This document shows, piece by piece, positions 32,274 to 42,792 of a DNA stretch of 64,000 nt. The notes beneath the pieces were generated by a model. That model saw only the letters and a program-made list of their open reading frames with translations, did no database searches and was not told where the DNA came from. The stretch comes from Flectonema sp. DT1601 (Eukaryota; Euglenozoa; Diplonemea; Diplonemida; Diplonemidae): assembly GCA_964019425.1 (NCBI GenBank), contig OZ025813.1, positions 620,001-684,000 on the forward strand, given 5' to 3'. Position 1 is the stretch's first letter, and every line of letters begins with the position of its first letter. The translations under genes were made by a program, and so were the position numbers.

Positions 32274-32300
32274 CAAAAAAAATAAAAAAAAAAATAAAAA
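31512..32300. other. Spacer after the channel gene
   Basis: T- and A-rich, with a perfect 7-bp hairpin (GTCCATG / CATGGAC, 31640-31669) 129 bases after the stop and a 35-base T run (32239-32273) before the next gene. Short frames here are homopolymer artefacts. Confidence 0.5.
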
Positions 32301-35300
32301 ATGGAATTCCCGGATGTACACCATAAAATGAGTAAGAAAATAGCTCAGCTTACCAAAGTAATTTATCACTTAAACACGAAGAATGACGACAATGAATACC
32401 AAATGAAGCAAATAACTAGTCTTTATGAATGTGAGATCGAAGACATCCTAGCAGACGCAAAAAGAAAAATAATGGATTTTAAAGAGGCATTGGAAATTCA
32501 AAAGAATGACACGAGAGCAAAGCTTGCAATTGAAGAGTTAACAAAGAGGCATGATAAAGAAAGAGATGAAGCTAAGCAAGAATTCACAGTATTTAAAAAA
32601 CGAGCACAGAACAACGAGGCTATCCTGAGATCTGAGTGTGAGGAGCAGGTTTCTATACTAACAAACGACTTGAACGCTGTAAAAGATCAATTTCAATCGA
32701 GGTTGCAAGCATTCACAGAATGTCAAAAAGGTCTCGAGCAAAAAGGATACGATTCGTTGGAGGAATTACGAAAAATGAAAGACCTCGAGTTGGAGGCCAC
32801 CGTTCAAGAATACAACGAAAAGTACAAATCGATGCTCGCGAAGCAGCTTCAGGCGCAGGATGATTTAGAAAATTCTCTCAATGATCAACACCGAATTCAA
32901 ACATCAACTTTAAACACAACACATGAACAGATCAAACTTTCATTAAACGAAAAAATAGCATCACTTCAAGGAAGGCTAGACCAATCAACAACAGATGGAG
33001 ATACTACTCTTCGTATCAATAGAGACCAGTCAGTCACAATTCAACAACTTGAAGATTTAGTATCTGAACAACGTTCCAACGAAGAAAAATTAAACAACAC
33101 AATTCAAACTCATATTAGAAAACTAAACGAAGGTGACGACGAAAGAAAAATACTTGATCGGAAAATATCAACTCTCAGTAACACCATCCTCCAACATGAG
33201 GATACAATACGGACGTGGCAGAGTAGTTGTGATCAGGTAAAGAGTGAGAATACTACTTTGAGTTCTGAAATTAATGTTCACAAAGAAACCATCGCAAGTC
33301 TGAATACACAAGTCACGTCTCTGTTGTCAGAAATCCAAGTGGCGATTGAAAAGAACGACACCACCGCATCGAAACTAACATCTGACATCTCTGAGCATGT
33401 CGGGGAGATAGCTCACCTCCGATCACTTATTGGAGACGTCGAGTCGGATAAAAAAAGGTTATCAGAAACTGCCTTCACACAAAAACAAGAACTTGACGTT
33501 CTTCGGAAAAGACTTGAGCACACAAGTCTTGATGGTGAAGCCTCCTCGAAGGCTTTTGAAAATGAAATCCTTGAACTTAAGAACTCCATCCAACTGGAGA
33601 AGGAAGCATCTGAGAAGAAGTTGGCCGACCAGCAATCCGATTCTGATGTTCGTTTAACAAATTTAACGACGGAATTCGAAAATAAATTAACAAACTGCAC
33701 AAGAGAATGGACCGACAAACTATCGACTGCAAACGACCAACACTCAGCACAAATATTGTCTCAGCAGTCTGACCACAACACAGCTGTTGGAGTACTTCAG
33801 ACTACCATAGTTACCTTAAAGGAGGAAATTAATATACTAAAAATCGATTTATCCAATAAACAAGAATCTATTAGCGCTGCGAACAGTCATAATAGCAACC
33901 AACTAACTGACTTACAGACAGCCAGGGAACAGTCTGAGGATGCCTTGCGTGGGCAGATCAATCTCAGAATAAAAGAAATCCAACAAAAGGAAGAACAACT
34001 ATCTGCTGCGAACACCACCATAAGCAACTTACAGAATGATGTTAGCCAGTTGCAGGGAGATGCGACGGCAGCGCTTGCTGCGAGGGATGCGTATGAAGCT
34101 TCACAAGAGGAAAAGTATAATCAGCTATTGCAACAACAACAATCACAACAAGCTGAACTCTCTCAGCTTACTGAGAATGAGTTAGTCAAATTGACTGATG
34201 AGTTAAAACATGAACGAACTCGAATAGAACAGCTTCAGGAAGAATTATCCACGGCACAACGCAACTACACAACATCAAAACATCAATTGCGCGATGATTT
34301 GGAAAAAAGTCGCGAACATGAAATCCAAAGACAGGCATCATCTTGGAATCAGATTGAGGAAACTCTGAAAAATGAGATTTCAGACCTTCGAAAGCAGCTT
34401 TCAGAAGCAGAAGACAATTTAATATCGAAGAGCGACAGTTACGCTGCGGATTGTGAAGCTTTCAAATCTGAAAAGGCTAAGTTAGCAGCGGAACACAAAA
34501 GACAAGAAGCAGATCTAAAACAAATATTTACAAATGACATCGATTCGTTACAGGCAAGGCTAAAGGATGACTCAAAGGAAAAGAACAGACTCCTTTCTGA
34601 ATCTCATGAGGCTGCGATGTGTGACCTCAGACATCAACATGAAGAATCTATCAAAACACTTAATAATAATCATAACGGTGAACTATCAGATCTTAGGACG
34701 TCTAGCGCGCAAGAACTTGCTGCTCAATTAACAGAACTGAATTCTAGTCACAATCACACCATAACATCTCTTCATCAAACTGCTAATTCGGAACTTGAAA
34801 AAGAAAGACTCCGCTACGAAAAAGAACACCAAACAGCTCTCTCAGTCAAACAAAATAAAATTAAACAATACATTTCTGACATCACAGACTTGGATAAGCA
34901 AAAAACTCAACTAAGCAAAGAACTGAAAGCACAAATAACCAAATCGACATCTGAAATTAATACTTTAGAACTGGAGATTCAAAACTTAATAAAAGAACAT
35001 TCCAATAAAGTATCTAATTTGATTCAAGAGCACAATGAGAATGTGAGAAACCTATCGGCAACTCACACAGATGCTATGTGTGAGGTTAGAAATGAATTTG
35101 CAGAGACAAAAGCGGCGATGTCCGAGAAGCGACAGAGACTTGAAAATGCGATTGCAGAACTCGAATATCGCTACGCAAACAGAGAGTCTCGTCAAGAAGA
35201 TATTGATAAAGTTAATGAACTGCTACATAATCTCTCTCTTAAAGATGAAGCTCTTATCAAAGCATATAATGAACTTCGTTGGTACCAACTTGAACTTGCA

Positions 35301-35486
35301 AATCGCGAAGAAAACTACAACAAAGTCTTCGGTCGTCAACCGACGGTTGCATTCGGAGCTCGTGCTGCCGGACCACAGGCACTCGCTGATCGCAAGCCAA
35401 GCATGACAGGTTTGGATAAAACTAAAATGCCGCAATCTTCAGGAAGGGCAATGTCGTTAGTAATCAGTAAAACACCAATGCAATGA
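32301..35486 (+). CDS. FAM184-family coiled-coil protein, 1061 residues
   Basis: The N-terminal block MSKKIAQLTKVIYHLNTKND (residues 9-28) followed by a helix with CEIEDILADAKRKI is the hallmark of the FAM184 family (animal FAM184A/B and protist relatives). The rest, to about residue 1000, is nearly continuous coiled coil, rich in Glu, Gln, Lys and Leu with few prolines. The last 60 residues are Ala/Gly/Ser/Lys-rich. The molecular role of the family is not settled; its spread among flagellated organisms suggests a cytoskeletal or ciliary role, which is an inference here. It is intronless. The 5' flank is a long T run then A-rich sequence, with an AG at 32230-32231 but none close to the ATG. 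Confidence 0.85.
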   Translation: MEFPDVHHKMSKKIAQLTKVIYHLNTKNDDNEYQMKQITSLYECEIEDILADAKRKIMDFKEALEIQKNDTRAKLAIEELTKRHDKERDEAKQEFTVFKKRAQNNEAILRSECEEQVSILTNDLNAVKDQFQSRLQAFTECQKGLEQKGYDSLEELRKMKDLELEATVQEYNEKYKSMLAKQLQAQDDLENSLNDQHRIQTSTLNTTHEQIKLSLNEKIASLQGRLDQSTTDGDTTLRINRDQSVTIQQLEDLVSEQRSNEEKLNNTIQTHIRKLNEGDDERKILDRKISTLSNTILQHEDTIRTWQSSCDQVKSENTTLSSEINVHKETIASLNTQVTSLLSEIQVAIEKNDTTASKLTSDISEHVGEIAHLRSLIGDVESDKKRLSETAFTQKQELDVLRKRLEHTSLDGEASSKAFENEILELKNSIQLEKEASEKKLADQQSDSDVRLTNLTTEFENKLTNCTREWTDKLSTANDQHSAQILSQQSDHNTAVGVLQTTIVTLKEEINILKIDLSNKQESISAANSHNSNQLTDLQTAREQSEDALRGQINLRIKEIQQKEEQLSAANTTISNLQNDVSQLQGDATAALAARDAYEASQEEKYNQLLQQQQSQQAELSQLTENELVKLTDELKHERTRIEQLQEELSTAQRNYTTSKHQLRDDLEKSREHEIQRQASSWNQIEETLKNEISDLRKQLSEAEDNLISKSDSYAADCEAFKSEKAKLAAEHKRQEADLKQIFTNDIDSLQARLKDDSKEKNRLLSESHEAAMCDLRHQHEESIKTLNNNHNGELSDLRTSSAQELAAQLTELNSSHNHTITSLHQTANSELEKERLRYEKEHQTALSVKQNKIKQYISDITDLDKQKTQLSKELKAQITKSTSEINTLELEIQNLIKEHSNKVSNLIQEHNENVRNLSATHTDAMCEVRNEFAETKAAMSEKRQRLENAIAELEYRYANRESRQEDIDKVNELLHNLSLKDEALIKAYNELRWYQLELANREENYNKVFGRQPTVAFGARAAGPQALADRKPSMTGLDKTKMPQSSGRAMSLVISKTPMQ

Positions 35487-36597
35487 TCAAAATGTGTTGA
35501 TTTAGTTGATTTGGATACCATTACACTGATAACTTGCGGTCACCTAATGCTTTTTAGTTTAATCAAATTAATAATAGAGACGAAATTAGAGTCGCGCGAG
35601 TGATATGTTCTGCCAGCATTCAATTTGCCTTCCGGCTAAGTTATTTGTTGGAATCTCTCTCTCTCCTTGTCCACTTCCCTTCCCCTTTAAGAATGAAAGA
35701 GATTAATCGAATTTATACGATCTGTGAAATATTAAAAAAATAAGAGGAAAAAAAAAAAAAAAAAATAAGCAAAGTGTCAAACTTACTTAAATATTCTGTC
35801 ATTCTCCAGTAGTACTCTCACTTCTTTTCGATATTATGTTGCGTGGATAATAATACTGATTGTTTTTTTTATTATTATTATTATTATTTGTGATTGTTGC
35901 GACTAACTCAGTAGCACCTCTTCTCAGTTTTTTTTTTCCCTGCTTCGATAATTTATATAACACCCGAGAGGGTGATGGGTGTGTGTTTCAACACTCTAGT
36001 TAATCCCGCAGTGCCTTGTTAGTTGCCAAGGTATACTGCTAGTGTTAAGGGATGAATCACTTTGATTGCATTTTGTCACTAATCAAGTCCCTGATGTGCT
36101 TTAGAAGGGAAGTCGCATCTTTTCCACTTTTTTTTTTTTTTTTTTTAAAATTCTTTGAGTGCGTTCCTATCCCGTCACAAGTGGTGTCGCTACGATCGAA
36201 AAAGAAAAAAAAAAAAAAAAAAAAAAAAAAGGAAAGAAGAAAATAAATAAAATAGAATAACGAAGAAAAAAAAAAAAAAATAAAGAAAGAAAGAAAGAAA
36301 ATTATTTGTGGTTTTTTTGTTATCTTATCGATCCTCCCACCCGATCCACTCATTTTGGTAACGTCTGGCAATAAGTTGTGATGTTATGAATTAATTCTTA
36401 TTGTAACGTATGTTTTTACAGATATCATTTCGTCACTCAACATGTAGGCTCATTGAGGACTGACGAGGAGAAGTTTTAAGGAGAGAATGGAAAAACTTTT
36501 TATTTTTATTTTTGTTCTTTTCATGTGAGATATTTTATTCAACAAAAAAAAAAAGGATCTTCCCATTTTCCAAAAAATAATAGATAAATAAATAAAA
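35487..36597. other. Gene-free spacer
   Basis: Contains CACCC-GAGA-GGGTG (35961-35974), a perfect 5-bp hairpin closed by a GNRA-type tetraloop, and CCTTG...CAAGG near 36015-36031. Long A runs (36206-36230, 36265-36280) and a GAAA tandem are present. A TAATAG ends at 36583, shortly before the next ATG. Low-complexity frames here are rejected. Confidence 0.5.
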
Positions 36598-39500
36598 ATG
36601 ATAAGAACACTTTGTGTACTTCAGGGAGTTCTTTCATCCATCGCTATGACACCGACTGTGGCCCCCGTTGGAACAAAAGAAACATTCGCTGAGGAAGGAA
36701 ATTCAGTTTCTGTGTTAGCAGACATAGCTTTTGTTTCGGGTAAGAATCCATTTTGGATTGACGTATCGATTCCGTCATACCTGTCTATGCAAAGTAAGAT
36801 ACAATTAACTAGCGTCAGTGATACGTTGGATGTCGTTAATTCTAACGGAGTATTTATATTCGGTACGGGTAACTCTATATCTTCCGTAGCAACGAATGGG
36901 ACAGCACTGCGAACAAAAAACTCTCCAAACGGATCTCCATCACTTGCTGCGTTAGGAAATACGTTGTATTCCGTACCGCGAGCATGTGAAGTTATCAGTT
37001 ACTCAGTTGGTGCTCAGGGTCAATTAGCACAGCAGCGAATGAAAGTTGTAAATGACAAAGAAAGTTACGACCTTGTTGTTGTTGGTGAGGAAACTGTTCT
37101 TGCTTGTGATACTAAAACTGTCATGGTTAGCTTCGCTACTAATCCACCAACGATCGAATGGTCTGTGACAGCCACTGACAAGTCTCAAGCTGTTTTCATT
37201 GAACCACAACCAGGAGGTCTACTTTACGTTGGTGACAAAGGTGTTCTTCGAGTATATGAAATTTCTGCCAACACCCCAACTGAGCGTACATCTGTCGGTG
37301 GATTTTCTAGCATTCAGGACATTCTTGTTATTGACAGGTTGGTTTTTGTTGCTGACAAGGGTTCCCCCGGCTTCAAAGTCTATGAGGTCATTTCAGCCAG
37401 CGACCCTCTCCGCGAGATATACGCCTACTCTCTTTGCTCAGAAGGGTACGGGTTAACATCTGATACAGACCACGTTTACTTAATTTGTAGGGAGAGTCTC
37501 TCAATGTTCAGATTGAATGACATCCGCGCTCTTCAAGTTCAAACTACTCAGGTACCCACTGCGATCCCAACAGCGATCCCAACAGCGATTCCAACAGCGA
37601 TTCCAACAGCGATCCCAACAGCGATTCCAACAGCGATCCCAACAGCGATCCCAACAGCGATTCCAACAGCGATCCCAACAGCGATCCCAACAGCGATCCC
37701 AACAGCCGTGCCAACAGCAGTTCCAACTGCGACACCAACCACAGGGCCAACAGCGGTGCCGACTGCAGCTCCTACAGCCGTTCCGACAGTCGTTCCAACA
37801 GTCGTTCCGACCACAGTTCCGACCGCGTTGCCAACTGGTGTTCCTATTGTGTCACCCACTACTGCACCAACATCTACAGCAGTTCCAACTGCGACACCAA
37901 CTACGGGGCCAACAGTGGTACCTACTGCAACACCGACAGCCGTGCCAACATCCGTTCCGACTGCAGTTCCGACAGCGGTACCGACGGCAATACCAACAGC
38001 CGTTCCAACTGTTGTACCGACTGCAACACCGACCTCGGTGCCAACTGCCGTGCCGACTGCAGCTCCTACAGCTGTACCGACCGCGATTCCAACTGCGACA
38101 CCAACCACAGGGCCAACAGCGGTGCCGACTGCAGCTCCTACAGCCGTTCCAACTGCTGTGCCAACATCCGTTCCGACAGCGGTGCCAAAACCAACTGCGG
38201 GGCCAACAGCCGTTCCAACTGTTGTTCCGACTGCAACACCGACCGCGGTGCCAACTGCCGTGCCGACTGCAGTACCAACAACCGCGCCAACCGCAGTACC
38301 AACCGCAATGCCAACTGCAGCTCCTACAGCCGTTCCGACTGCAGTACCGACCACGGTGCCGACAGCGGTACCGGCTGTTCCAACATCCGTTCCAACAGCC
38401 GTGCCGACCGCAGCTCCTACAGCCGTTCGGACTGCAGTTCCAACTGCCGTTCCAACAACCGTGCCAACAGCAGTTCCGACAGGAGTGCCGACAGCGATTC
38501 CAACTGCGGTACCAGTGGTGCCAACTGCCGTGCCAACTGCCGTGCCAACTGCCGTGCCGACTGCCGTGCCGACTGCCGTGCCGACTGCCGCGCCTACTGC
38601 CGTGCCGACTGCCGTGCCTACTGCCGTGCCGACTGCCGTGCCGACTGCCGCGCCTACTGCCGTGCCGACTGCCGTGCCTACTGCCGTGCCGACTGCCGTG
38701 CCGACTGCCGTGCCGACTGCCGTGCCGACTGCCGTGCCGACTGCCGTGCCGACTGCCGTGCCTACTGCCGTGCCGACTGCCGTGCCGACTGCCGTGCCGA
38801 CTGCCGTGCCGACTGCCGTGCCGACTGCCGTGCCGACTGCAACACCAACTTCAATTCCAACTTCTCAGCCGGCTACTTTAGTCCCTTTAACAGAGCGGCC
38901 AACTTCTGCTACATCGGTGCCGACTGCCTTGCCGAATACAAACGAACCGCCTCCTCCTGAGAAACCAGTTGTAGTGAAGTTGTTGCAGAACGCGGATACA
39001 TCGTCGAGTGCGATCGCAGAGCAAGGCGCTGAGATTATTTTGAAATTGGAGGGCGGGAGTTGGAAAGATGAAAACCTAACAATCAGCTCGGTGGAGAGTG
39101 AGGGTTCGGATATTTTCCTGAGGACCGATCAGGTTACGGAACCTCTGGGACTGCAGACTTCGGGAGCTGAGAAGACATTTTATAGAATCGAGAGGTTCGC
39201 GAACGACACGACGATTTTGAAGATCGTGATGGGACCGAAGGAAAACTTCGTGACGAAGAACACGGAATCGATCTCGATTGTGGTGAAGCCAACGGCTCTG
39301 AGGGCGGGGACGGTGTCGACGGCGGCCGAGCACAACATCGGATTCGAAATCGAAGAGAAGCGAGCTACGTCTAAAGCAGTTCAAGATAGTGCTCAGGTAC
39401 TAGCTGCTGGTGGTGGTATCAGTGCGGGTAAGTCTGAAGCGATTCTGAAATTGTTGGATTGCCCGCTGGAATTGGACAACTCTGAGCTGCCTTTTTCTGT

Positions 39501-40698
39501 GAACCCGTTGGGATTGAAACTCCATTCGTTTAAGTCTCCGTCACACGCCGGGTCGGTAGTGGGGAACACACTTCTTGTTGCGGGGATCACTGTGTTCCAT
39601 TTCATTTGTGTTTCTCTGTTGTACTGGTTCAGAAGTAACAAGCAGGCAAGCAACACGTCTTTCAAGGAATGCATGGGGACTTGTCGATTTCCATCGTATT
39701 CGTTCTTCCCTGCCATGTTCTTCTATCAAGTGACTCTGTCGTCCTCTGTGCACTTACTGCTGACGGAACCTCTTGCGGGTGGGAAGATAATGGCGTTTCT
39801 GAGCATGGTAATGTATCAAGGGGTTGTGTCTAGTGGAACAGCGATGATAACACATCGGAAGTTGTTCAGCGCGAAATTCTACAGCTACCCTCCGGCAACG
39901 AGTGCGTGTTTGAAGGTGCGAAACTTCGTAATTGGATCGGGTGACTACGAGCACCCGAAGGATGAATCGTTTTGTGATCGGTACGGACTTGCGTTCCACG
40001 ACTTCTGGCAGCCGACTTATTGGTTTATGAATGTTGAGATTGGGTTTCTGACTATTCTGGGAGTCATTGACGGGATAGAGATGAAGGACCGAACTCATTG
40101 CAAGATTCAAGTTTGGTTGATATTTATTATTTGCTTATTGTACGTAGTAATTCTACTGAAGTACCGTCCTCATGTCGCCCCTCTGAATACTATTTCGAGT
40201 ATCGGTGGAGCAGGATTCCAGTGTGGAGCAGTCCTGATGGCTATCGTATACCTTGGTCAGAGTGACATTGATCACTGGTCGAAGTCGTTGGCGATTGCGT
40301 TCCTGTTCATAGCGATGATCTTGTTGTCAATAAAAACAGTTGCGGAAGTAACGAGTGCGTGTTATGATAACTTTTCTGAAAACAGAGTAAAGGAACCTGA
40401 CAACTTATCAGATACGATGCTACCATTAGAAAACATCCCTGACATGTGTTTATCAACGAATAGTGTTGATCAGAAATCCTCTGGTGCTCTTTATGAGGAT
40501 GACGATACTTTTGCCAAGTCGGTTGCTTTCACTCATCACGAGTCTCTTGAATTGTTGGAAAACAATCAAACACCGCTGAGTTCACGTTTATCAGAAAGTA
40601 CAATCAGTGGTATTGGTAGAGGCCAGAGTATGAAATCTTTAAAATTAAAGAAATCGAACAGCACTCGGTACTCTCGTTCAAAACGTCGAGAGGTTTAA
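36598..40698 (+). CDS. Surface protein A: beta-propeller, PTA-repeat stalk, polytopic C-terminus (1366 residues)
   Basis: Residues 1-17 are a probable signal peptide. Residues of about 20-315 form repeated short beta segments (for example FVADKGSPGFKVYEV, LYVGDKGVLRVYEI) resembling LVIVD-type propeller blades. Residues of about 319-757 are a P-T-A-x stalk of tetrapeptides, probably O-glycosylated. A beta-rich linker (about 780-980) leads to about seven hydrophobic spans between residues 984 and 1250, starting VVGNTLLVAGITVFHFICVS, resembling the TRP-like membrane modules of large protist surface proteins. A Ser-rich cytosolic tail ends STRYSRSKRREV. I infer an adhesion or sensing receptor. 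The 3' 1.75 kb is almost identical to protein B at 46510, while the 5' third is well diverged. Single exon. The ligand is unknown. Confidence 0.85.
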   Translation: MIRTLCVLQGVLSSIAMTPTVAPVGTKETFAEEGNSVSVLADIAFVSGKNPFWIDVSIPSYLSMQSKIQLTSVSDTLDVVNSNGVFIFGTGNSISSVATNGTALRTKNSPNGSPSLAALGNTLYSVPRACEVISYSVGAQGQLAQQRMKVVNDKESYDLVVVGEETVLACDTKTVMVSFATNPPTIEWSVTATDKSQAVFIEPQPGGLLYVGDKGVLRVYEISANTPTERTSVGGFSSIQDILVIDRLVFVADKGSPGFKVYEVISASDPLREIYAYSLCSEGYGLTSDTDHVYLICRESLSMFRLNDIRALQVQTTQVPTAIPTAIPTAIPTAIPTAIPTAIPTAIPTAIPTAIPTAIPTAIPTAIPTAVPTAVPTATPTTGPTAVPTAAPTAVPTVVPTVVPTTVPTALPTGVPIVSPTTAPTSTAVPTATPTTGPTVVPTATPTAVPTSVPTAVPTAVPTAIPTAVPTVVPTATPTSVPTAVPTAAPTAVPTAIPTATPTTGPTAVPTAAPTAVPTAVPTSVPTAVPKPTAGPTAVPTVVPTATPTAVPTAVPTAVPTTAPTAVPTAMPTAAPTAVPTAVPTTVPTAVPAVPTSVPTAVPTAAPTAVRTAVPTAVPTTVPTAVPTGVPTAIPTAVPVVPTAVPTAVPTAVPTAVPTAVPTAAPTAVPTAVPTAVPTAVPTAAPTAVPTAVPTAVPTAVPTAVPTAVPTAVPTAVPTAVPTAVPTAVPTAVPTAVPTAVPTAVPTATPTSIPTSQPATLVPLTERPTSATSVPTALPNTNEPPPPEKPVVVKLLQNADTSSSAIAEQGAEIILKLEGGSWKDENLTISSVESEGSDIFLRTDQVTEPLGLQTSGAEKTFYRIERFANDTTILKIVMGPKENFVTKNTESISIVVKPTALRAGTVSTAAEHNIGFEIEEKRATSKAVQDSAQVLAAGGGISAGKSEAILKLLDCPLELDNSELPFSVNPLGLKLHSFKSPSHAGSVVGNTLLVAGITVFHFICVSLLYWFRSNKQASNTSFKECMGTCRFPSYSFFPAMFFYQVTLSSSVHLLLTEPLAGGKIMAFLSMVMYQGVVSSGTAMITHRKLFSAKFYSYPPATSACLKVRNFVIGSGDYEHPKDESFCDRYGLAFHDFWQPTYWFMNVEIGFLTILGVIDGIEMKDRTHCKIQVWLIFIICLLYVVILLKYRPHVAPLNTISSIGGAGFQCGAVLMAIVYLGQSDIDHWSKSLAIAFLFIAMILLSIKTVAEVTSACYDNFSENRVKEPDNLSDTMLPLENIPDMCLSTNSVDQKSSGALYEDDDTFAKSVAFTHHESLELLENNQTPLSSRLSESTISGIGRGQSMKSLKLKKSNSTRYSRSKRREV
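37552..38870 (+). repeat. 12-bp PTA-repeat array in gene A
   Basis: About 110 in-frame tetrapeptide units (PTAI, PTAV, PTAA and variants). Unit types cluster in blocks: GCGAT(T/C)CCAACA at the 5' end, mixed units in the middle, and homogeneous GCCGTGCCGACT at the 3' end. The clustering shows local homogenisation by slippage or conversion. Confidence 0.95.
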
Positions 40699-41319
40699 AA
40701 ATTATCGGATGGTGAATTCTTTCGTAACTTTGATGGGAAAAAAAAAAAAAAATAAAATAAAAAAGTAATATTTTAAAAGGCGAACCAGCTTTTGACCAGA
40801 TTTCTTTATTATTAACGTATGTGTGTATCAATACTTCGCTTTGTTTTTATGATCTCTTCCTTTCCTCTTTGCGATACACACACCTTGCTTTGTGTGTTCT
40901 TTTTTTTTTTTTTTTTTTTGGATAGTATTTTTGTGGTGTGGTGGCTTGGATTGGGCGCACAGAATAACCTGAAAAACCGTTTGGGGAGGAGGGGAGTTTC
41001 TTCAGGCTCTCATGTGGTTCTTATTCCCAAGTCAAGTTAGGTCGATTAAATCGTCTTTTTTGATCGTTCTCACTTTGAAAGAAGTGAATTATTAATTATT
41101 TTTCTTTTTTCCTTCCCAATTCACGGAGAATAGTTTCAACAAGCTTAGTATATTCATGCAATTATTAGCTCTTTGTGAATACAGTTGGTCTAATTAATTG
41201 ATGTGTGCTGCTCAAAGTAATGCTTTCTCTCATGACAATTATTCCCTTTTTTAAATGTGAAGGGGACTTTTAATCCGTAATTAACAATGCATCAGCATAA
41301 GCATATTTTCCCAGCCTCT

Positions 41320-41356
<37 letters not shown>

Positions 41357-41358
41357 GT

Positions 41359-41482
41359 AACAAGTATTATAAGAAAAATAATGTTAGGCAGCACACGTAA
41401 ACCTCCTTCAGCTTTATCAGTTTAAGTTGGTTTCACTGTTTCGTAACACAAACAAAACATCAGAGTGTGTTATGTTACTATT
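41359..41482 (+). repeat. Dispersed 125-bp repeat, copy 2
   Basis: Partner of 22511-22636, same orientation, again directly after a long T run. Both copies hold a possible stem between GTAACAC and GTGTTATGTTAC near the 3' end. Confidence 0.9.
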
Positions 41483-41558
41483 GTTTCTGTACAGTTTTTC
41501 GATTTTTATCGGACGGGGGGGTGGGTAGAAAAATTTTTCTTTAATCACACGAAAGCTC

Positions 41559-41594
<36 letters not shown>

Positions 41595-42182
41595 ATTAAT
41601 AACTATTTTGAGGTAAAATCCGTCATCGGTCATTCAAGTGGAATGAAATGTGATGAATGAGAATAATCACTAAAAAAAAAAAAAAAAAAAAAAGAAGAAT
41701 CCGAAATATCTGTTTTTATTCTTGATTGGCTTTGTTCATTAACTAAAAAAATGTATAACTATTTATTTTCTTAGTAGAGGAAAAAGACCCGCTGAATGCG
41801 CACATTGTGCAAGGATCTGTTTTCTGGACACGCCTGCTGATATTCTCATCGTGGTGTGGGTTGGAATTTTATTTATTTTAAATTTATTTTAATTTTGTGT
41901 GTTGTATGAATTGCCTTTTAGTTTTTAATCGTTTTCACGAGTGACATGTATGGTCGATTTTTTCCTCCTCTCTCTCTCTCTATTTTTTTTTTTTTTTTTT
42001 TAATATTTTACTGACGTAGTTGGGGATGAAAATCATTTAGATTGAGTGTGTTCTTTGTTCTTCAAAAAAAACAATAACTGTTTTATAATATTTTAGGGTT
42101 TATTATGGTCTCGCATTTTATTACCCAACATCAAAACACACTTTGAACTGAATTAGAATACACTTCGCTAACTCTACCTTAT

Positions 42183-42238
42183 CGCATCATAAGACGCTCT
42201 GGGAATCTAATAATCAAGTTCCAGTCGTCTTATGTGCG
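42183..42238. other. Long imperfect stem-loop
   Basis: CGCA-t-CATAAGACG (42183-42196) pairs with CGTCTTATG-TGCG (42226-42238): 13 pairs with one bulge. The inner arm CTGGGAA (42199-42205) pairs with TTCCAG (42219-42224), adding six more. It is far longer than chance hairpins in this DNA. It could be a structured RNA, a processing signal or a small-RNA precursor. Confidence 0.6.
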
Positions 42239-42580
42239 TTCCCTGTCGACTATGGGTAGTGGTGGTGGTGGTCCGGACCTTACTTATGAGGCCTCAGGAC
42301 ACAATCTGCTAAGCAACGAAGAAAGGGCTTATCAGAGATACGGATACTCACCATTTGTTATTTAATTGTCTACGGAGACTAAGATCTTTGTACGGCTACG
42401 TTTCCCTCAGATGACGTTTGATGAGCATGTTGTTGACCTCCGTCAATATCTACACAACTTCTTCGCGATCGGGAATCAGCTGGTTCTAATAACACTCTTG
42501 AATCCTTTATGTGACAGCACTTTATTGAATATTTAACTGTTCATTCCACTGTGTGTACCCTCCCTTGATTCAAAGTGTAT

Positions 42581-42686
42581 AGAAGTCAGACAATACGATT
42601 GGTCTGACTTCTTGTGGAATCGGAATTGTATTGTTACTGAAATCTGATAAACATTTCAGTTATACGGATCGAGTCTACCTGATCCG
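42581..42686. other. Cluster of three hairpins
   Basis: A perfect 11-bp stem, AGAAGTCAGAC / GTCTGACTTCT (42581-42612), an 8-bp stem, ACTGAAAT / ATTTCAGT (42636-42660), and a 6-bp stem, CGGATC / GATCCG (42665-42686), follow one another within 106 bases. No reading frame covers them. Candidate non-coding RNA. Confidence 0.55.
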
Positions 42687-42759
42687 AATCAAAAAAAATG
42701 CAGGCCGTTGCTAATCGAGCTTTGGTTATCGACGTTCTACGTGTGTTTGTATTGTTATT

Positions 42760-42792
<33 letters not shown>

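Noticed and set aside
41461-41510. GTTTCTGTAC string resembling part of kinetoplastid spliced leaders
   Set aside because: It is not preserved in the sister repeat copy at 22511, no GT donor follows at the expected place, and there is no tandem array.
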